Origin: Polytrichum commune
Taxonomy: Eukaryota; Streptophyta; Polytrichopsida; Polytrichales; Polytrichaceae
Length of the DNA stretch: 64,000 bases
Assembly: GCA_950295325.1 (NCBI GenBank)
Contig: OX485805.1
Coordinates: 37,557,501-37,621,500 of the forward strand
Reading direction: 5' to 3'
Every line of letters starts with the position of its first letter. The first letter of the stretch is position 1. Below, one piece after another: positions 10,422 to 22,985 of the stretch. The position numbers and the translations under genes are program-made. Under the pieces are notes generated by a model. That model searched no databases, was not told the origin of the DNA, and saw only the letters and a program-made list of their open reading frames with translations.

Positions 10422-13400
10422 TAAACCAATTGGAGTTGGATCTGTTGAGGTACTTATCTTTTGGTATTTTGAAAAATAAAAAAGAAAAAGAAACATCGGA
10501 TTTAATATCACCGGCGTAAATATGAGCCCGTTCATATTATGATTGGCCATGATGCAATACATGATGTAGCGCCTTCCTTTTGGCAATTCGAATAAGTGAC
10601 TGGAAAACCTTGCAACTTTGCTAGAAATGGTCACCAAATAGTATTATTGGTCCAAATCCAATCTCATAAAAATAACAACACCTAAACAATGTTGCTTGAA
10701 TGCTTGTTTGGTTTGGGCCCACAAAACATGTAGCAATGTTTTTTGGAAACATATAGAAGTGACCTCGTCGAGGTGGTTTAGGGCCACTTTACATGTAGGA
10801 GGGCCTGAGGGCTCTCAACCCATGATATACAAATCATGTGATTAGTTGACAAGCTGGAGGCAATCCAACTTCATCATACACTAGACCTTAAAGGCTCGAG
10901 GGTCTACGTGCAAACAAGTGGAAAAATGTTTCATGATCTACTGGATATTGCATCATGTCCGTCAAATAAATTAATGATGGGTCTAACACATACTAAGGAC
11001 TGTGACAATCAACTAAACTACTAGTAGCTCTTGAAAATACTATATTGCCATGGTGAGGGCCCGAACCCAAACAAATATTGCAGTCTCTCATCGTGATCCA
11101 CTTTCACTTCACAATAACCTTGAGGGCCCATCATTTGCAAATTTGGTTTTCTATTTCCCACGGTACGGGCTTTGGATGATTCTGAAGGGGCTCTTGATTT
11201 AAAATTTTCCTTGATTTAGTTACGATTATTGAAATGTGTATGTGCTAATTCTCTAAATGAATACCTAGTCCCCCTCGTTGTTGATTATTAATCTAGCACA
11301 GTTGATAAGTTTTTAACATGTAGTCCAATCTCGTTTAGACACATGTCTCGTTGAGAGTCTTTCATGGATCTAACCTAACCATAAAATATTTAAATACATG
11401 TGTCCGATCAAGATAAATAACCGAACAAGGCCAACTTACCTCAATTCAACTCATGCATGAGCTCAACAAAAGTATTCTCAATGAGTTTGATAGGTTTGGT
11501 GTAAATACGAAGGAGTTTGATATTGTTCATGGGAGCAATCTTCTAAAATGTAGCATGTCTTTTTGTTTAAAAAAATACATACATAGGAGAGTTGTACAAT
11601 TGTACGGTTAAGAAAAGTATCTACAAGATTCTCACATACCTTTAACCTAGACAATATGTTTCAAAATAATGACATCTTGGCAAGTTGTTCCTTCAATTGG
11701 GATATTGAAAGATAAATCTTCATATCAACATCAATTGGATGATCCTTGGATGCATGCCCGTCATGATTTCCCCTATGTCATTTATACATCTTTATTGGTA
11801 GTTCATAATACACACTCGAGTCATAAAAACATGTCACTAACATCACCCCAAAAGAATTCAAACCTTGAAGGCTATAACACAAAGCTTGAAAGCACATGGA
11901 TTCTAGATCCTTGAACAACCATTAAAGGTGAAGTGCGGTGTAGTAGGTAGTATAGTGCCAAGTTAATGTGGCAATACATGAAAGTCGGTAGTTATTGAAT
12001 AACCGATCGATCAATCACTCGTGGATAGGGTGTCATTATAGCCATTATTGTCTTGTAAAAGGCATGTTCTCATGAAGGCAAGGTTTTACCCTTTGGTCTT
12101 CCACTGTGAGCGGGGAGACCTTTGAGCCAACTTGGTCAATATCCTTACTTCTTGCTTATCAATTGGTTATTCACATAATTGCTTCAGCTATTTCTTGTAT
12201 TGTTTCTTGAATAATATATGTTAAAGAATATAGATTAGTGGTTAGTTCTACCTGTTAATTGGTCTTCTAGCGGTGAATCATTTTTGTAGTAAATAAACAT
12301 AAATTATAATACCTTATTGTAATGTAGACGAAGGAAGACCTACTCATTGAGTGGCACAAAGTGACCTTTGACTTTGTGAGACTTAAAAATTCAAAAGTCT
12401 TTACCCAAAAGTCCTATAATGTCAACAAAATAATGTTCTCATACAAAGATTCATGAGCTTCAACTATGCATCCCCATGATGCTTGCATATATATTTGAAG
12501 TTTTGGGTCCATGAGGTCACATTGCACCCAAAATTATTGATTTTAAAATTTTAAAATTATCCTGTAAAATGTGGCCCTATGGCAAGCCCCATGCAATATG
12601 AATGCCTAGACCTATTTGGTTCAATGTATTTGTTGTGATTACTTACAAATTACCAAACCACTCTATGGTGGGCATTTTCACATTTACATGTGTTTTTGGA
12701 CGTTAGTTTGAACTAGGAGTTGATTCATCCGACCAACAATTGCAATTCACGAGGATTGTCATTTCTATGTCAATGCGTTCATAACTAAATCCTAAAGTAA
12801 TGTCTAAATTTTGAGCAAGCAGTCCAATCTCATTGTCTTTCAAGTGTCATACATGTATTGAAAAGAGATTGGGCCCCATCTACAAATCCCATTGTCTACT
12901 CCACACTCAACAATACAAAAACATAGTTGGGAGAACCCATGTATTTAGTCAAGGATTCAACAAGCATGCACTTCTTATAAGCATAACAAACTCAGGGGAC
13001 ATCCAATTCTTGCTGATGCTTTATCATAGATTTGTTAATGCAACACAAGTTCCATTGCGTAAGTCTAATCGGTAGAAGTTGGAGGAAAAGGGAAGTGGGC
13101 CAAATAACACCCACATATATACCTTAGTGGTGTGCACCGTTTGTGTGGAGTGTGCAACAAGGTAAGTGAGCCACAAATGCGGGTCTATGACCTCAAATTT
13201 GGGGGTGGTGATGTGGCCCACTTTATTTTCTTGGGGAGTTGGGCCACACCTTGAAGTGTGGTCGGTTGGTCGGCATGGCCATCAATTTCCTATCTCTAAC
13301 CCTCTCTCACACATGGCTAGGGTTTCGCGATGTCTACGTAAACTCATCCATTGCTTGGGTGAAAATGGAGTGATTTATGTTATAGCATGTAAATGACGAT

Positions 13401-14208
13401 TCTAAACAACTTGACTCCGGGATCAATATCAAAGTTTTCAAATTAGTTTAATAGAATGTAGCTTGAATGAATAGACCCTCAACCTTATAAGGAACTACAC
13501 TAAATATGGTATCTAGCGTCATATGGTATTTGGTGTCACTATGGTAACTTTTTGCATGACACTTCTTATGAATAGTAGCTCACCCACACTTACTGGTGCG
13601 GGCCACCGATGAACAATTCCTACCAGCAAGGGCCACTTTTAGAGTTGGTTTAAGTAGTGAGTGCCATTGGATGTAACCAATGTTGGTACTCACTGTTCAA
13701 TGGTGGGCTATAAGTCTACAAGTACTATCATGGCCGATGGATGCGTTCATCCATTGACATAAAGCCTACCTTCTCTTGTCAACAACTTGTGATGAAATAT
13801 TGTCATGGGTTATTCAAAATTGGATGAAAAAATCTATACTCCCCCCCCCCCGAAGGATTACAAGGAACGAAAAACAATGTTGGGTTAACATTTAGTGTTA
13901 GTGACACTATAATGTGGTTTACAATTAGTACTGAGCAAGACAGTTAGAATTGGTGACACTAAATATCATATTTATTTAGTGTAGGTTTTACTAGAGCCCC
14001 TTCATCCATGATGGATGAATTTACATAGACGCCACGACTCCCGTTCCCTTACAAATTGGTAACAAGTATACTTATAGCATACCGCCGGGGCTTTCTATCT
14101 CGTACATAGGTGTGAGCCTATGTGTTCCGTATGTGGGACCATCCCTTCCTTTCATTTAGGCCTTCAATCAAGGAATTTGTGCACGAATTATGGGAGCAAT
14201 AATTCCAT
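10422..14208 (+). repeat. R1: 3.8-kb non-coding repeat, left copy
   Basis: This block is matched end to end, in inverted orientation, by 55009-58960. Matching points in order include the left end 'aattggagttggat' (58950 end), the sequence near 11690 (57440), the 12000-12110 block (57010-57110), 13100-13400 (55700-56070), 13880-13990 (55250-55330), and the right end 'gagcaataattccatgg' (55010). Divergence and indels are moderate. The translated frame at 13166-13396 resembles its counterpart at 55705-55974, but many frames do, so this reflects DNA homology rather than protein conservation. I see no LTR, TIR or coding domain, so its class is unknown. Confidence 0.75.
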
Positions 14209-16113
14209 GGCTGAAGTGGGCCTAATTAAACTTCTTTCACTACCTAGCATACTATGTACATTACTATATTTATCTTAATATGCCACTTAGGATCTAAGAG
14301 CCTGATCTTATGGTAGTTCTCCAACTACCATAAAAATATACCTAGTGTCAACTAAGTTGACATGGATGAACATGGCAAAAGGGGTTATCATGTTATTGTG
14401 AAGGTGAAGGTGAAGGTGTCGCTTAGGTGCTTTGAGGCTAAAAAGTGGTCATTTGGAGGGAGAATACCAAAACTAATACAAAGTTCTTATTGTTGCTACA
14501 CCAGCCTTGGTACTTTAAGTCTCGGATGTGTTATTCGTTCAAAGTTGGAAATGTTGTCATAACATTACTGAGCATTGTGCATTCGTTCATGTGGGTCTTA
14601 AGAATTAGAAGTAACTATCCTAGACTGAAAAATGGTCAAAAGGTGAGAAGCATACCCAATACAAGTTTTGGAGTAAGGGGTAAATGACATGTGTCATTAG
14701 AAACTTGTTTTATGTCACTGAAAATTTCGCAGATCTATCACTATGATAGATTGCAATGTTCTTCCACTAATGTAGGACAATTGCCCGTGGAATTATGTTG
14801 GTAGTGACCATATATTTACTCCATTGTGGTGTTGATGATGGAGTCGTATTCAATCAATTCAATCTTGACATCAATAACAAAATGATATCAATCTTGACTA
14901 CAAGAAGAAAAATCATGTAATTTTAGGTTTAGTGAAGAAACCTATGGTAGTGAGTCGTAACATGACACCATGCTTTAGGTTTTTTTATATAAAATATCTA
15001 AGAAAGTGCCTCTTCCTAGTCATTACATTACACATCACTAATGTGTTGCACCCCTAGTGATCGGAAGTTGGTTAAAATCATCCCCCACTTGCTCCTTTGG
15101 TAAGACGGCTTTGCGGAAGCGCAAACTCAATTTCATGGAGGTTCCAAGCTATTACATGAACCTTCCAACCCATGTTACTGGAGTGTTCTACAAAATTCAT
15201 GACCCCTCTAAATTGGTTCATGATTATCTTAAACCAACTTGACATGTGGCACACCTCAATTTCATGACAATGGACCTTCACCTTTAACAACTTCATGAAT
15301 CTTTCAAACCAAATTCACAAATCTTTCAAACCAAGTGGTTCTCGTATTCTCAACTTCTCGACTTTCTCGCCTCCTTGTTTCACATTCTTTGCCTTCTCAT
15401 TCGCAACATCCGGTTGTTGGTGAGAGCTTCCAAACATTGTCAAGTACTAGGTCTAATAGCATAATCAACTTGGAAGCAACTTTGTGTGTCCACATACAAC
15501 TCTCTAGTTCTCTAGTGTGTTGATCCAGTTCTCTAGCATGCTCAGGTTCCTCTTACGAGGTTTTGTAATGGTTCCATGCCTCAAGGTCTCCTTTACACGA
15601 CACAACAAAATTGATAGTTGTTTTGTCTTCATCCTGCTACATACATGGATGTACATCAAAAAATTCACATTCTCTTTCTTCACAAGTTTTGATGCTCACT
15701 CGTTGTCATGTTTGTTTCTTAACTGGAAGCCAGTGGAAACAATTCGCTATGCGTTGATTCAGGTCAGGACTAGTGTTGGTTACATCTTAATGTTAGACCT
15801 TTTGTTGGTGAGGGTTATAGTTTCTTCTTCTAAATTGCTTCAGTTCAGTGGCCATGCCTAGTCGCCCGTGTAGATATAACCTTATGAATGGTGCACTTCA
15901 CTCATGAATCATACATCCTATTTCTAATGAGGGCTTATGTTACGTTAACACGAGTGAACGTTACAATTATTCTTACGAAACTATTCAGAGCATAGCCAAA
16001 GCTTTTGAAGAAATGGTCAATTAGTGCCCAAACATAGAGGTGGTGTTCGCTATCCAATTTTACAAGACAAGCACATTCAATGATTAGTAGAACGGCCTGA
16101 TGTAAAATCAAAC
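14209..16113. other. Intergenic DNA, no supported gene
   Basis: Short frames only (up to 114 residues at 15517-15861 +), with no recognisable domain. A GAAGGT triplicate lies at 14400-14418. A CT-rich segment lies near 15330-15420. Confidence 0.35.
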
Positions 16114-16634
16114 ATCAGCGTAAAATGTCTCCGTTGTCAGCTAAATGAAAGTTTTCAATTCCCATGCCTTGTATCTATCAGTTGTGTCTCAAAAGGCACT
16201 CGAAGTCAAGTTGCATTTACCCTCAAGTTGGTGTGCTATCAACCAGATGATTATAATAGTGGACAACGTCTCAGATATTGTAACAATATCAGCGTAAAAT
16301 GTCTCCGTTGTCAACTAAATGAAAGTTTTCAACTCCCATGCCTTGTATCTATCAGTTGTGTCTCAAAAGACGTTCGAAGTCAAGTTGCATTTACCCTAAG
16401 TTGGTGTGCTATCAACCAGATGATTATAATAGTGGAAAACGTCTAAGATATTGTAACAGTATCAGCGTAAAATGTCTCCGTTGTCAACTAAATGAAAGTT
16501 TTCAATTCCCATGCCTTGTATCTATCAGTTGTGTCTCAAAAGGCATTCGAAGTCAAGTTGCATTTACCCTGAGTTGGTGTGCTATCAACCAGATGATTAT
16601 AATAACGGAAAACGTCTCAGATATTGTAACAGTC
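16114..16634 (+). repeat. Three tandem copies of a 173-174-bp unit
   Basis: Units start with ATCAGCGTAAAATGTCTCCG at 16114, 16288 and 16461, and the third ends at about 16634. They are nearly identical, with a handful of substitutions and a one-base length difference. That length difference changes the reading frame between units, so the frames at 16228-16759 are by-products. The high similarity points to recent amplification. Confidence 0.9.
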
Positions 16635-16639
16635 GGGTA

Positions 16640-16830
16640 CGGTTAATTGTGCAAGCCAAGGTTAAAGTGGCGATGTCTTTTGTGACCAAGGGTCCTCCTG
16701 TGATGCGATCCATAGCAGCCACTCAAAAAGAGTTAATTAAAGGTAAGTTGCTAGGGTAAGCCAGATCTTGACTCCTTTTTGGAGCTTTCTAACTTGGTAC
16801 ATAAGTTGTCTACGTATGTGCAATTAGATT
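16640..16830 (+). repeat. Dispersed fragment with exon-like end, inverted partner at 61.0 kb
   Basis: The segment from 'ggtcctcctgtgatg' through 'aaaaagagtta' and 'ttgcwagggtaagccaga' to 'cttggtaca' is matched in inverted orientation by 61000-61145. A GT donor-like word (AAAGGTAAGTTG) follows a short open frame here. It may be a fragment of a once-transcribed gene or of a repeat; I do not recognise the protein. Confidence 0.5.
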
Positions 16831-19420
16831 CCTCCACACTAATTTATCAACATTCCCCACTACTTTGAACATTGACTACTACAAAATACACGAATTTTTG
16901 GGGGTAAATGTGGTTGTTGTATGGATGGAAAAACAACGTCATAAGTTTGTGTGATTTGATGACCCAAGGTGATTTTTATCGGTAAAGAAGCAGCCGCTTC
17001 TCAAAGGCAACCTGATTGCACATATCATTGTAGGTGGTCATGTAGAAGCTCATGAGAGCCAACACATGCTAAGGCTAGACGCCTACCTCGTTGAGCCAGT
17101 CCCCCACCACTATTACCGAGGCAAAGGGGCCATGGTGGAAATACAATCTCCATATTGTTGTGTTTAATTCGTTTAAGTAAACCTCTCTAGATTGATGCAT
17201 GATGTTTGATGTTGATTTTGGGATGGAATAATATTTAAATAGACTGATAGACTATGATATAATTAACTAGATTTCACCTTGAATACCAAATGTAGGGCCC
17301 ACACTCAAAGACGCATGTGTCTAACCTTGGCTGCAAACCTGACCTGGGCCCGACCTATAAAACATTGGGAAATGCATGGAAACGATATAAGTCACTTGTT
17401 TGACAAAATACTAAAAGCGAACTCTTTGAGTGTGTAATTCCATGTACCCATATAATTATGTTTTGATATTCCAATGTCGCTTTGGTATCAGTGAACTCAA
17501 TCCAATATTACACATGAGCTGGCAACTATGATCAAGGTGAGGCGTCCCTCGTTCACGCCAACGCTATGGACCGACATCATCTCTCTTTATATACATTCCA
17601 ATGTAGCACCCTATGATAAGTAGACTTGTATGATATAACCCCTACATTTTGGATATACCGACAAATTTTAATTCAAAATTTAGAATTTGCAATTTCTAGA
17701 CATTTCCAACACCCAACTCAATTGAGGACACTTCTTCTAGTTTGGTGTGCTTTTTGACTTTCGGATGCCTCGAGAAGAGTTATTAGAGTGGGCATCTTCA
17801 TTTGGGAATGCTTTGGCCCCACATGCCACCATAACTAATTTTGGGACATAATTCCAAACCATGCCCAAGATACCCTTGAATCTTCCACGTGACCTCTTGG
17901 TGTGTAAGCCTAAAAGTTTGAGAAAGTTGAAGACCTCCCCAATCCCCATAACTCAAGCTCAACTTACATTGACAATGAGAGCTTTTGGTTGCATCAATGC
18001 TCAAGGCCTCTCACGTATGATAAATTAAGTCTCGATGATAGTGACGACCCTTGCCGGTTGAAGGTCTAATTTCAAATGCGAACTTAATCTTGTCTTTGAC
18101 CAAAGAAACAATGTTCACAATGTCTACTTGTAGGGAAGGCTAAGATCCTCTTTGTAGACCAACCCTTAGGGCCACTTCACACACGAGCCAAGAGCCGTGA
18201 CCATGAAATTGTGAGAGCCCAAAAGAAAGTGTCCAAAGGCCGTCCCAAGACACCTCCAAAATCATGTTGTGTGGTCACGGATTCTCAAGTGTAGTGTGAA
18301 GTCATATGTGACAGGGCTCTCAACCAAATGGTATTTCAATGAATGTCTATTCAAGCAGGTCCTCACGCATGATAAAATAGAATAATTCAACGGTTGTGAG
18401 TGTTCGGAGGGCCATGGTCTCCCGGTTTTGTGTTAGGCCTACCTCCAAGAGGTTGTTTTTGGAAATAATCCGAGTGACCATGAAACATGATTCATTCGAT
18501 GCCATGTAGGAATCCATGTCGACTCTACATCCATCTTGCATTCACATACTCTGTTGGTCCCTCAGGCGTAGTGTGAAGTGAACTTGGACCGGCTCCACCT
18601 TTTCCACCAATGAGAGTGCTCGAAGTGTAATGGTCATGGGCTGTCATTCTCGTGTGTGAAGTGGCCCTTGGTGGTGGTAAAGATCAATGTTGGATTGGTA
18701 TATAGGTGAATGCAAGTAGTGGTATCAAAGAACCTATCCATGGGTATCCTAGATATAACGCCAATCAAGTATCAACATTTCACATGTATCTCCAGGTGGG
18801 AGAATCTTTATATGCCTAAATTGTCACTTGGATGAACGCCATTCTAAATCATATTGATGCTAGAGCAATTGTAGCCTATGTACTATGAACATTCTTGCAT
18901 GATACATAGAACCCCAAATGCTCTCAAAAACATAAACGCCTTCAAATATCCATAGCCTATTGGTATAAAAAAAGAAGATACCTGAATGGTAGAGGAAAAG
19001 ACGATACTAGATGAAGACCGGTTTTGACCTATGAAAACTAAGGATTGCTTGGACTACTTAATGTGATAGGTTTGTGACAACTTAGACAAAGGTATTCTTT
19101 AGTGACAAAAGATGCAAATCCCACAATGATTTTTTGCAAGCCAAGTGCCACATGGGCTCTCCTATTCTATGCTTTCCAATCCAAAACAGGCTCCTAAAGC
19201 ATTATCACGTCACAAACTTCCAAATGATTAATGATGTGATAATTAGTAGGTTGAAATTACACATAGTGGTGTATATAACATGATTATTTTATTACATTCA
19301 TACAATAAATAAAATGAATAATACCATATTGTGACATATAAAATAGAAAAATATGAATATATATAGAAAAATACAATCATCTTGACAATGAATACATAAT
19401 TATGATGTTAATTCTTTAAA
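16831..19420. other. Intergenic DNA with partial copies of other repeats
   Basis: The stretch 18150-18690 shares words with 25970-26480 (for example 'gccgtgaccatgaaa' and 'agtgtgaagt'), indicating the same old repeat family as R1. The stretch 18690-18745 repeats the left end of the element at 6784. There is no supported gene. Confidence 0.4.
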
Positions 19421-20740
19421 TGCTCATACAACCTAAAATGGTTCGCCACCTAATATTTTGAAGAAGTTTGCGATCCACTAGGTGGCAATTCATGTGGATG
19501 TAAGACATCTATTGGTGAAGGGTGATGTCCACTACCGTAGTTTACTAGCAGGTTAGGCAACTTGCTGCCTAATATTTAATTAAAGTTCAAAAAATAGGTT
19601 CGGCACCTAAAAATAGTATATTCATATTTTCGGCAATTTTCTCTTCCAATTTTTAAAAATTCAGCTTACATTCATTTTTAATTTTCTATTTCAATTTATA
19701 TCTTGTACATCTCTCTTGCATTGAATGACAAGTAAGATGTGAGTGAAGAGTTGAGAATGCTCTGTGCTTTATGCAAGTAGAGTGGAGTTGTGTTCAACAA
19801 TGCATATGGGATATGTAAACTTTGAGGTGAAGCACCTAGTTAGACGTCATTTTTATAACACGCATAACTTTTGCACAGAGTCTTCAAATGACATAAAATT
19901 TATTGGAGGTGACATATTATTTTATTTCTAAACTTTTCATAGACCAACAAAATTCCAAAAAAGTTGATCTTCTATGCACAAATGAGCTCCAAAAAACTGT
20001 TATGAACGCATTTTAATTTTTTGATCTTTACACGGCTGCAATGTTTTGTCCATATCTTTTGCATAAAGACTCATTTTGACACAAAACTTGTTGGAGGTGG
20101 AAGAAGGATTGATTTCTCAACTTTTGTTAGTTGGACAAAATTCTATAAAACTTCATCTTCTATGCTCAATTGGACTCCAAAAATTTGTGTACAACACATT
20201 TGAAAAGCCTCGCCTAGAGTCTTGCTACTTCTTAACTCATATTCTTTGTGGACTAATGTACGTGAGCTTGATTACAAAAGGAGCACCTTCTCTCCTTCAA
20301 AATTCACATATCCTTCCACTGTAAGTAAAACTCTAGTGAGAAGTAAAAATTTCTTACTTTTAGGCAATTTTGAAAAATAATTAATTTTATATTTGGCAAA
20401 AAATGCCAATAATATTCCAAAATTTTAGGCATCTATTTTTAGAATTATTTTGTGCCGAACCTGCTATTAAACTACGGTATCATGTGAGCCAATATAACAT
20501 ATAAAAACCTCATGCTCCAAGTATGTATAAATTATTGCTAGTTTAGAAATGCTTATGTTGGAAATGCTCCTTGATGAAGGCCATGCTTATATGTCCTTTC
20601 GACCTAGCAATGTGGTCCAATTGACTCCAAATTTCACAACAAGACTTTATGGTAGCCTAGTTTACATCTGTACAGTTGGAATTGCTTGGTTTGGAAATAC
20701 CCCAAAATGTCTTCATGTGACCCTTCAATTTTGAGGGACC
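19421..20740 (+). repeat. R3 repeat copy 1, split by a nested TIR element
   Basis: The outer parts, 19421-19534 and 20478-20740, together match the uninterrupted stretch 23845-24222. Shared words include 'gtttgcgatc', 'ccttgatgaaggcc', 'atatgtcctttcgac' and 'gtacagttggaattgcttgg'. The 943 bp between them are absent from the other copy and are flanked by TA. This copy is therefore the occupied site, and 23.97 kb is the empty one. Confidence 0.8.
19535..20477. mobile_element. 943-bp TIR element with TA duplication
   Basis: The left end is CCGTAGTTTACTAGCAGGTT. The right end, reverse-complemented, is CCGTAGTTTAATAGCAGGTT. The match continues as AGGCA versus CGGCA, giving about 25 bp with two differences. 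TA stands at both borders (19533-19534 and 20478-20479), and the related empty site at about 23970 has a single TA. A TA target is typical of Tc1/mariner-type elements. The interior carries no transposase; it holds an imperfect ~170-bp internal duplication (about 19850-20010 and 20030-20200). This is most likely a non-autonomous element. Confidence 0.85.
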
Positions 20741-21779
20741 TCTATCTTAGTAAACATACAAGGGAGAATAAAAATAAAAATAAATCAAACATGAAGGTGT
20801 GAATAAAAATTAATACCTTCACCTTCAAGATCCACGTGTCTTGAAAATAACGATCTAAATTTTCTAGAGTTATTTTACAAAGCAATGGCTTCTACCAAAA
20901 TAAAGCCACGATCAATCTACATATATTTAATTGCAACATGTACCACAAATTTCAAGTCCTTAGTTTGTAAATTATTGTGAAACTTGATTTTAGTGCAATT
21001 TTGATAGAAAAATGCTCGCTCATATTGAAGTAAGTGTATGTGTCTATGTATATATATATAATACCTATGTTTGCAAAAATAAATAAATAAAAATACTTCA
21101 ATTGTAGTGTGTGATTACAACTCACAATAGACCATAAATCATGGAAGGTTTTATTATGTCATTCTGTGGATGTTTGGATCTTATAAACATGAAATTCTTT
21201 CCTGACCGCATTGATCATGGTAACGTTTATTTTTTCCCAAATTATTTTTCCAATTATAAAATGGGCACAAAGTTTTTACAACTCTATAACATCGTAACTT
21301 TTCATGCCAACTTGTCTAGAAGACAAATCACATGGGTTCAATATTTTGAAACAACCAATCACATAATTGTGTTGAAAATGTATCTCCAAATCTTTGCAAA
21401 CATTTTTTGCAAAAGAGGTCTGAAATACTAAAGCCTCCATTAAATCATCTTATATCCAATTCCTTATTATTTCTATATCATGATATTTACAATCACGAAT
21501 TGCAGATGACAACATCTAAAGATAACATCCTAAGGGTCCAAATGAAGGAATGATATGATAATTAATATCATCATTGAAAATCGACTCATTCAAATTGGTA
21601 TTCTTAATGATAAATGTCATTTGAAATAATGTAATCTCAGATCTTACAAGTGCATCAATATTGCCGACACAAATGAATTTATATTAAAATATTATGTATA
21701 ACATAGACAAACTTTATAAAATGTATGTTAAAAAATTTCAATAATAAATTACCTAAAAATCCTTAGTTTGGAATAGAGC
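20741..21779. other. AT-rich DNA, possibly the distal part of the hAT relic
   Basis: Very AT-rich, with a short TA run at 21048-21058. Reverse-strand reading of 21100-21780 gives only broken frames. It may be the decayed C-terminal part of the hAT-like transposase to the right, but I cannot show the dimerisation domain. Confidence 0.3.
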
Positions 21780-22770
21780 AAATGTGTGATAACATCATCA
21801 TTAGTATGTTGAACATCACGAAAACAAACTATAATGTTTTTTTATTGAATCACATAAAATAATTATAGTTTGCCCCCTAGACAACCATCGAATTTTTTTA
21901 ATACCGCTTATTTTTTTTTAGATGTCATACAATTTTTTTTCATGGTTGCAAATATATAATTTCCTCTAGATGTTTTTCTAAAGTGAGTATCAATGTTATT
22001 TGACAACTTGTTAATAATTTTAGACATATCTTTATATGTCATACTACTTGTAATATTCAGTGATGAAAGATTAACCATGTGAGCAACACAACGGATAGAC
22101 CATAGAAAAAATTAATTTAATTTTCCAACTTTAGAGCAATTCTATTGCAGCTATCTAATATTATTATCGTACCATCTAATGCAAAACCAACAAAGTTTTC
22201 CAGCTCCAAACCTTATTGCTTCAAATTTTTTAGTATTATGTCATATATTACGCCAATGTTATTTTTACCATCAGGATTGTGCAACAAGCCATTAAAGACA
22301 TATGCGGACACACCATCCTTAAAAAATGTGGCAAACATAATTGAACGGCCTATAACAGAATCATCTATGAATTCATCTATTATTATTTTAAAATATTGAG
22401 AATTTTAGACTTTATCAAGTACTTTGATTTGAAACACATTTGTTATACGAATCAACATATCAATACATGATTTATCATCATGATATAAAGTAGGGATAAT
22501 ATAAGTTTTCAGGTGTACCAACAAGTCACGTAAATAAATATACCAACAAGTCACTAAAGTGAATGGTTTCATTCCTATGTAATATGTTGCCTTGAAGAGT
22601 ATAAGAATAACATCATTAGTCGCTCTAGACTGTTAAGCAATGTGTTTCTCAATTCTCTTACTTCCGAATTGGACAGCCCATACCAACTTTCCATGCTCCA
22701 CACTTTTGAAATGATTTTGAAAAGTTGAATACTTAATGTTGAATGAGCTAATTGTTGTAAAAACTTCACG
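21780..22770 (-). pseudogene. hAT-like (DUF4371-type) transposase pseudogene
   Basis: Reading the reverse strand in one main frame gives, in order: a segment with YYIGMKPFTL followed by a region ending in a short 'KIIIDEFIDDSVIGRSIMF'-type block (the family's first catalytic-Asp region), then FVGFALDGT (compare the family's VGFxSDGA), then RCVAHMVNLS (family CxAHRxNL), then KIRWLSRGQ (family RWLSRG). This order is characteristic of DUF4371/ZMYM-type hAT transposases. Several in-frame stops and at least one frame change interrupt it, and the N-terminal zinc finger is only hinted at near 22680-22720. It is a dead relic. It ends abruptly at about 22770, where another inverted-repeat structure begins. 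Confidence 0.7.
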
Positions 22771-22771
22771 C

Positions 22772-22985
22772 CAGTGATCGGGTAGATTTTTGGACATAAT
22801 CGGTTGAGATCCTAGTGTTTGCTAATCCAACCGGTTACATGTTGACATCCTCTGGTTTTCCTTGATTAAACCGGGGGATATTCCATAGATTCCTCTAAAT
22901 TGATCGGTAATTTTCCTGCAGTCTTGAACATAAACCGGTTATTTCTCAAACTCAACCGGTTCATTTGTAACTAACTGCCAGTTCT
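22772..22985 (+). repeat. Left arm of a 2.8-kb foldback-like structure
   Basis: It starts CAGTGATCGGGTAGATTTTT and contains 'gatcctagtg', 'ccggttacatgttgacatc' and 'ggttatttctcaaactcaac'. Each of these recurs in inverted orientation in 25345-25560. The CAGTG start resembles hAT-type termini, but the flanking 8 bp on the two sides do not match, so I leave the class open. Confidence 0.6.

Noticed and set aside
13166-13396. 76-residue frame resembling 55705-55974
   Set aside because: Similarity is explained by the R1 DNA repeat; other frames match equally well.
16114-16634. CRISPR-like or bacterial repeat array
   Set aside because: There are no spacers, units are 174 bp and directly tandem, and the whole window is eukaryotic in character.
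16228-16759. Overlapping ~70-100-residue frames across the 174-bp array
   Set aside because: They result from repetition; the unit length is not constant modulo three.
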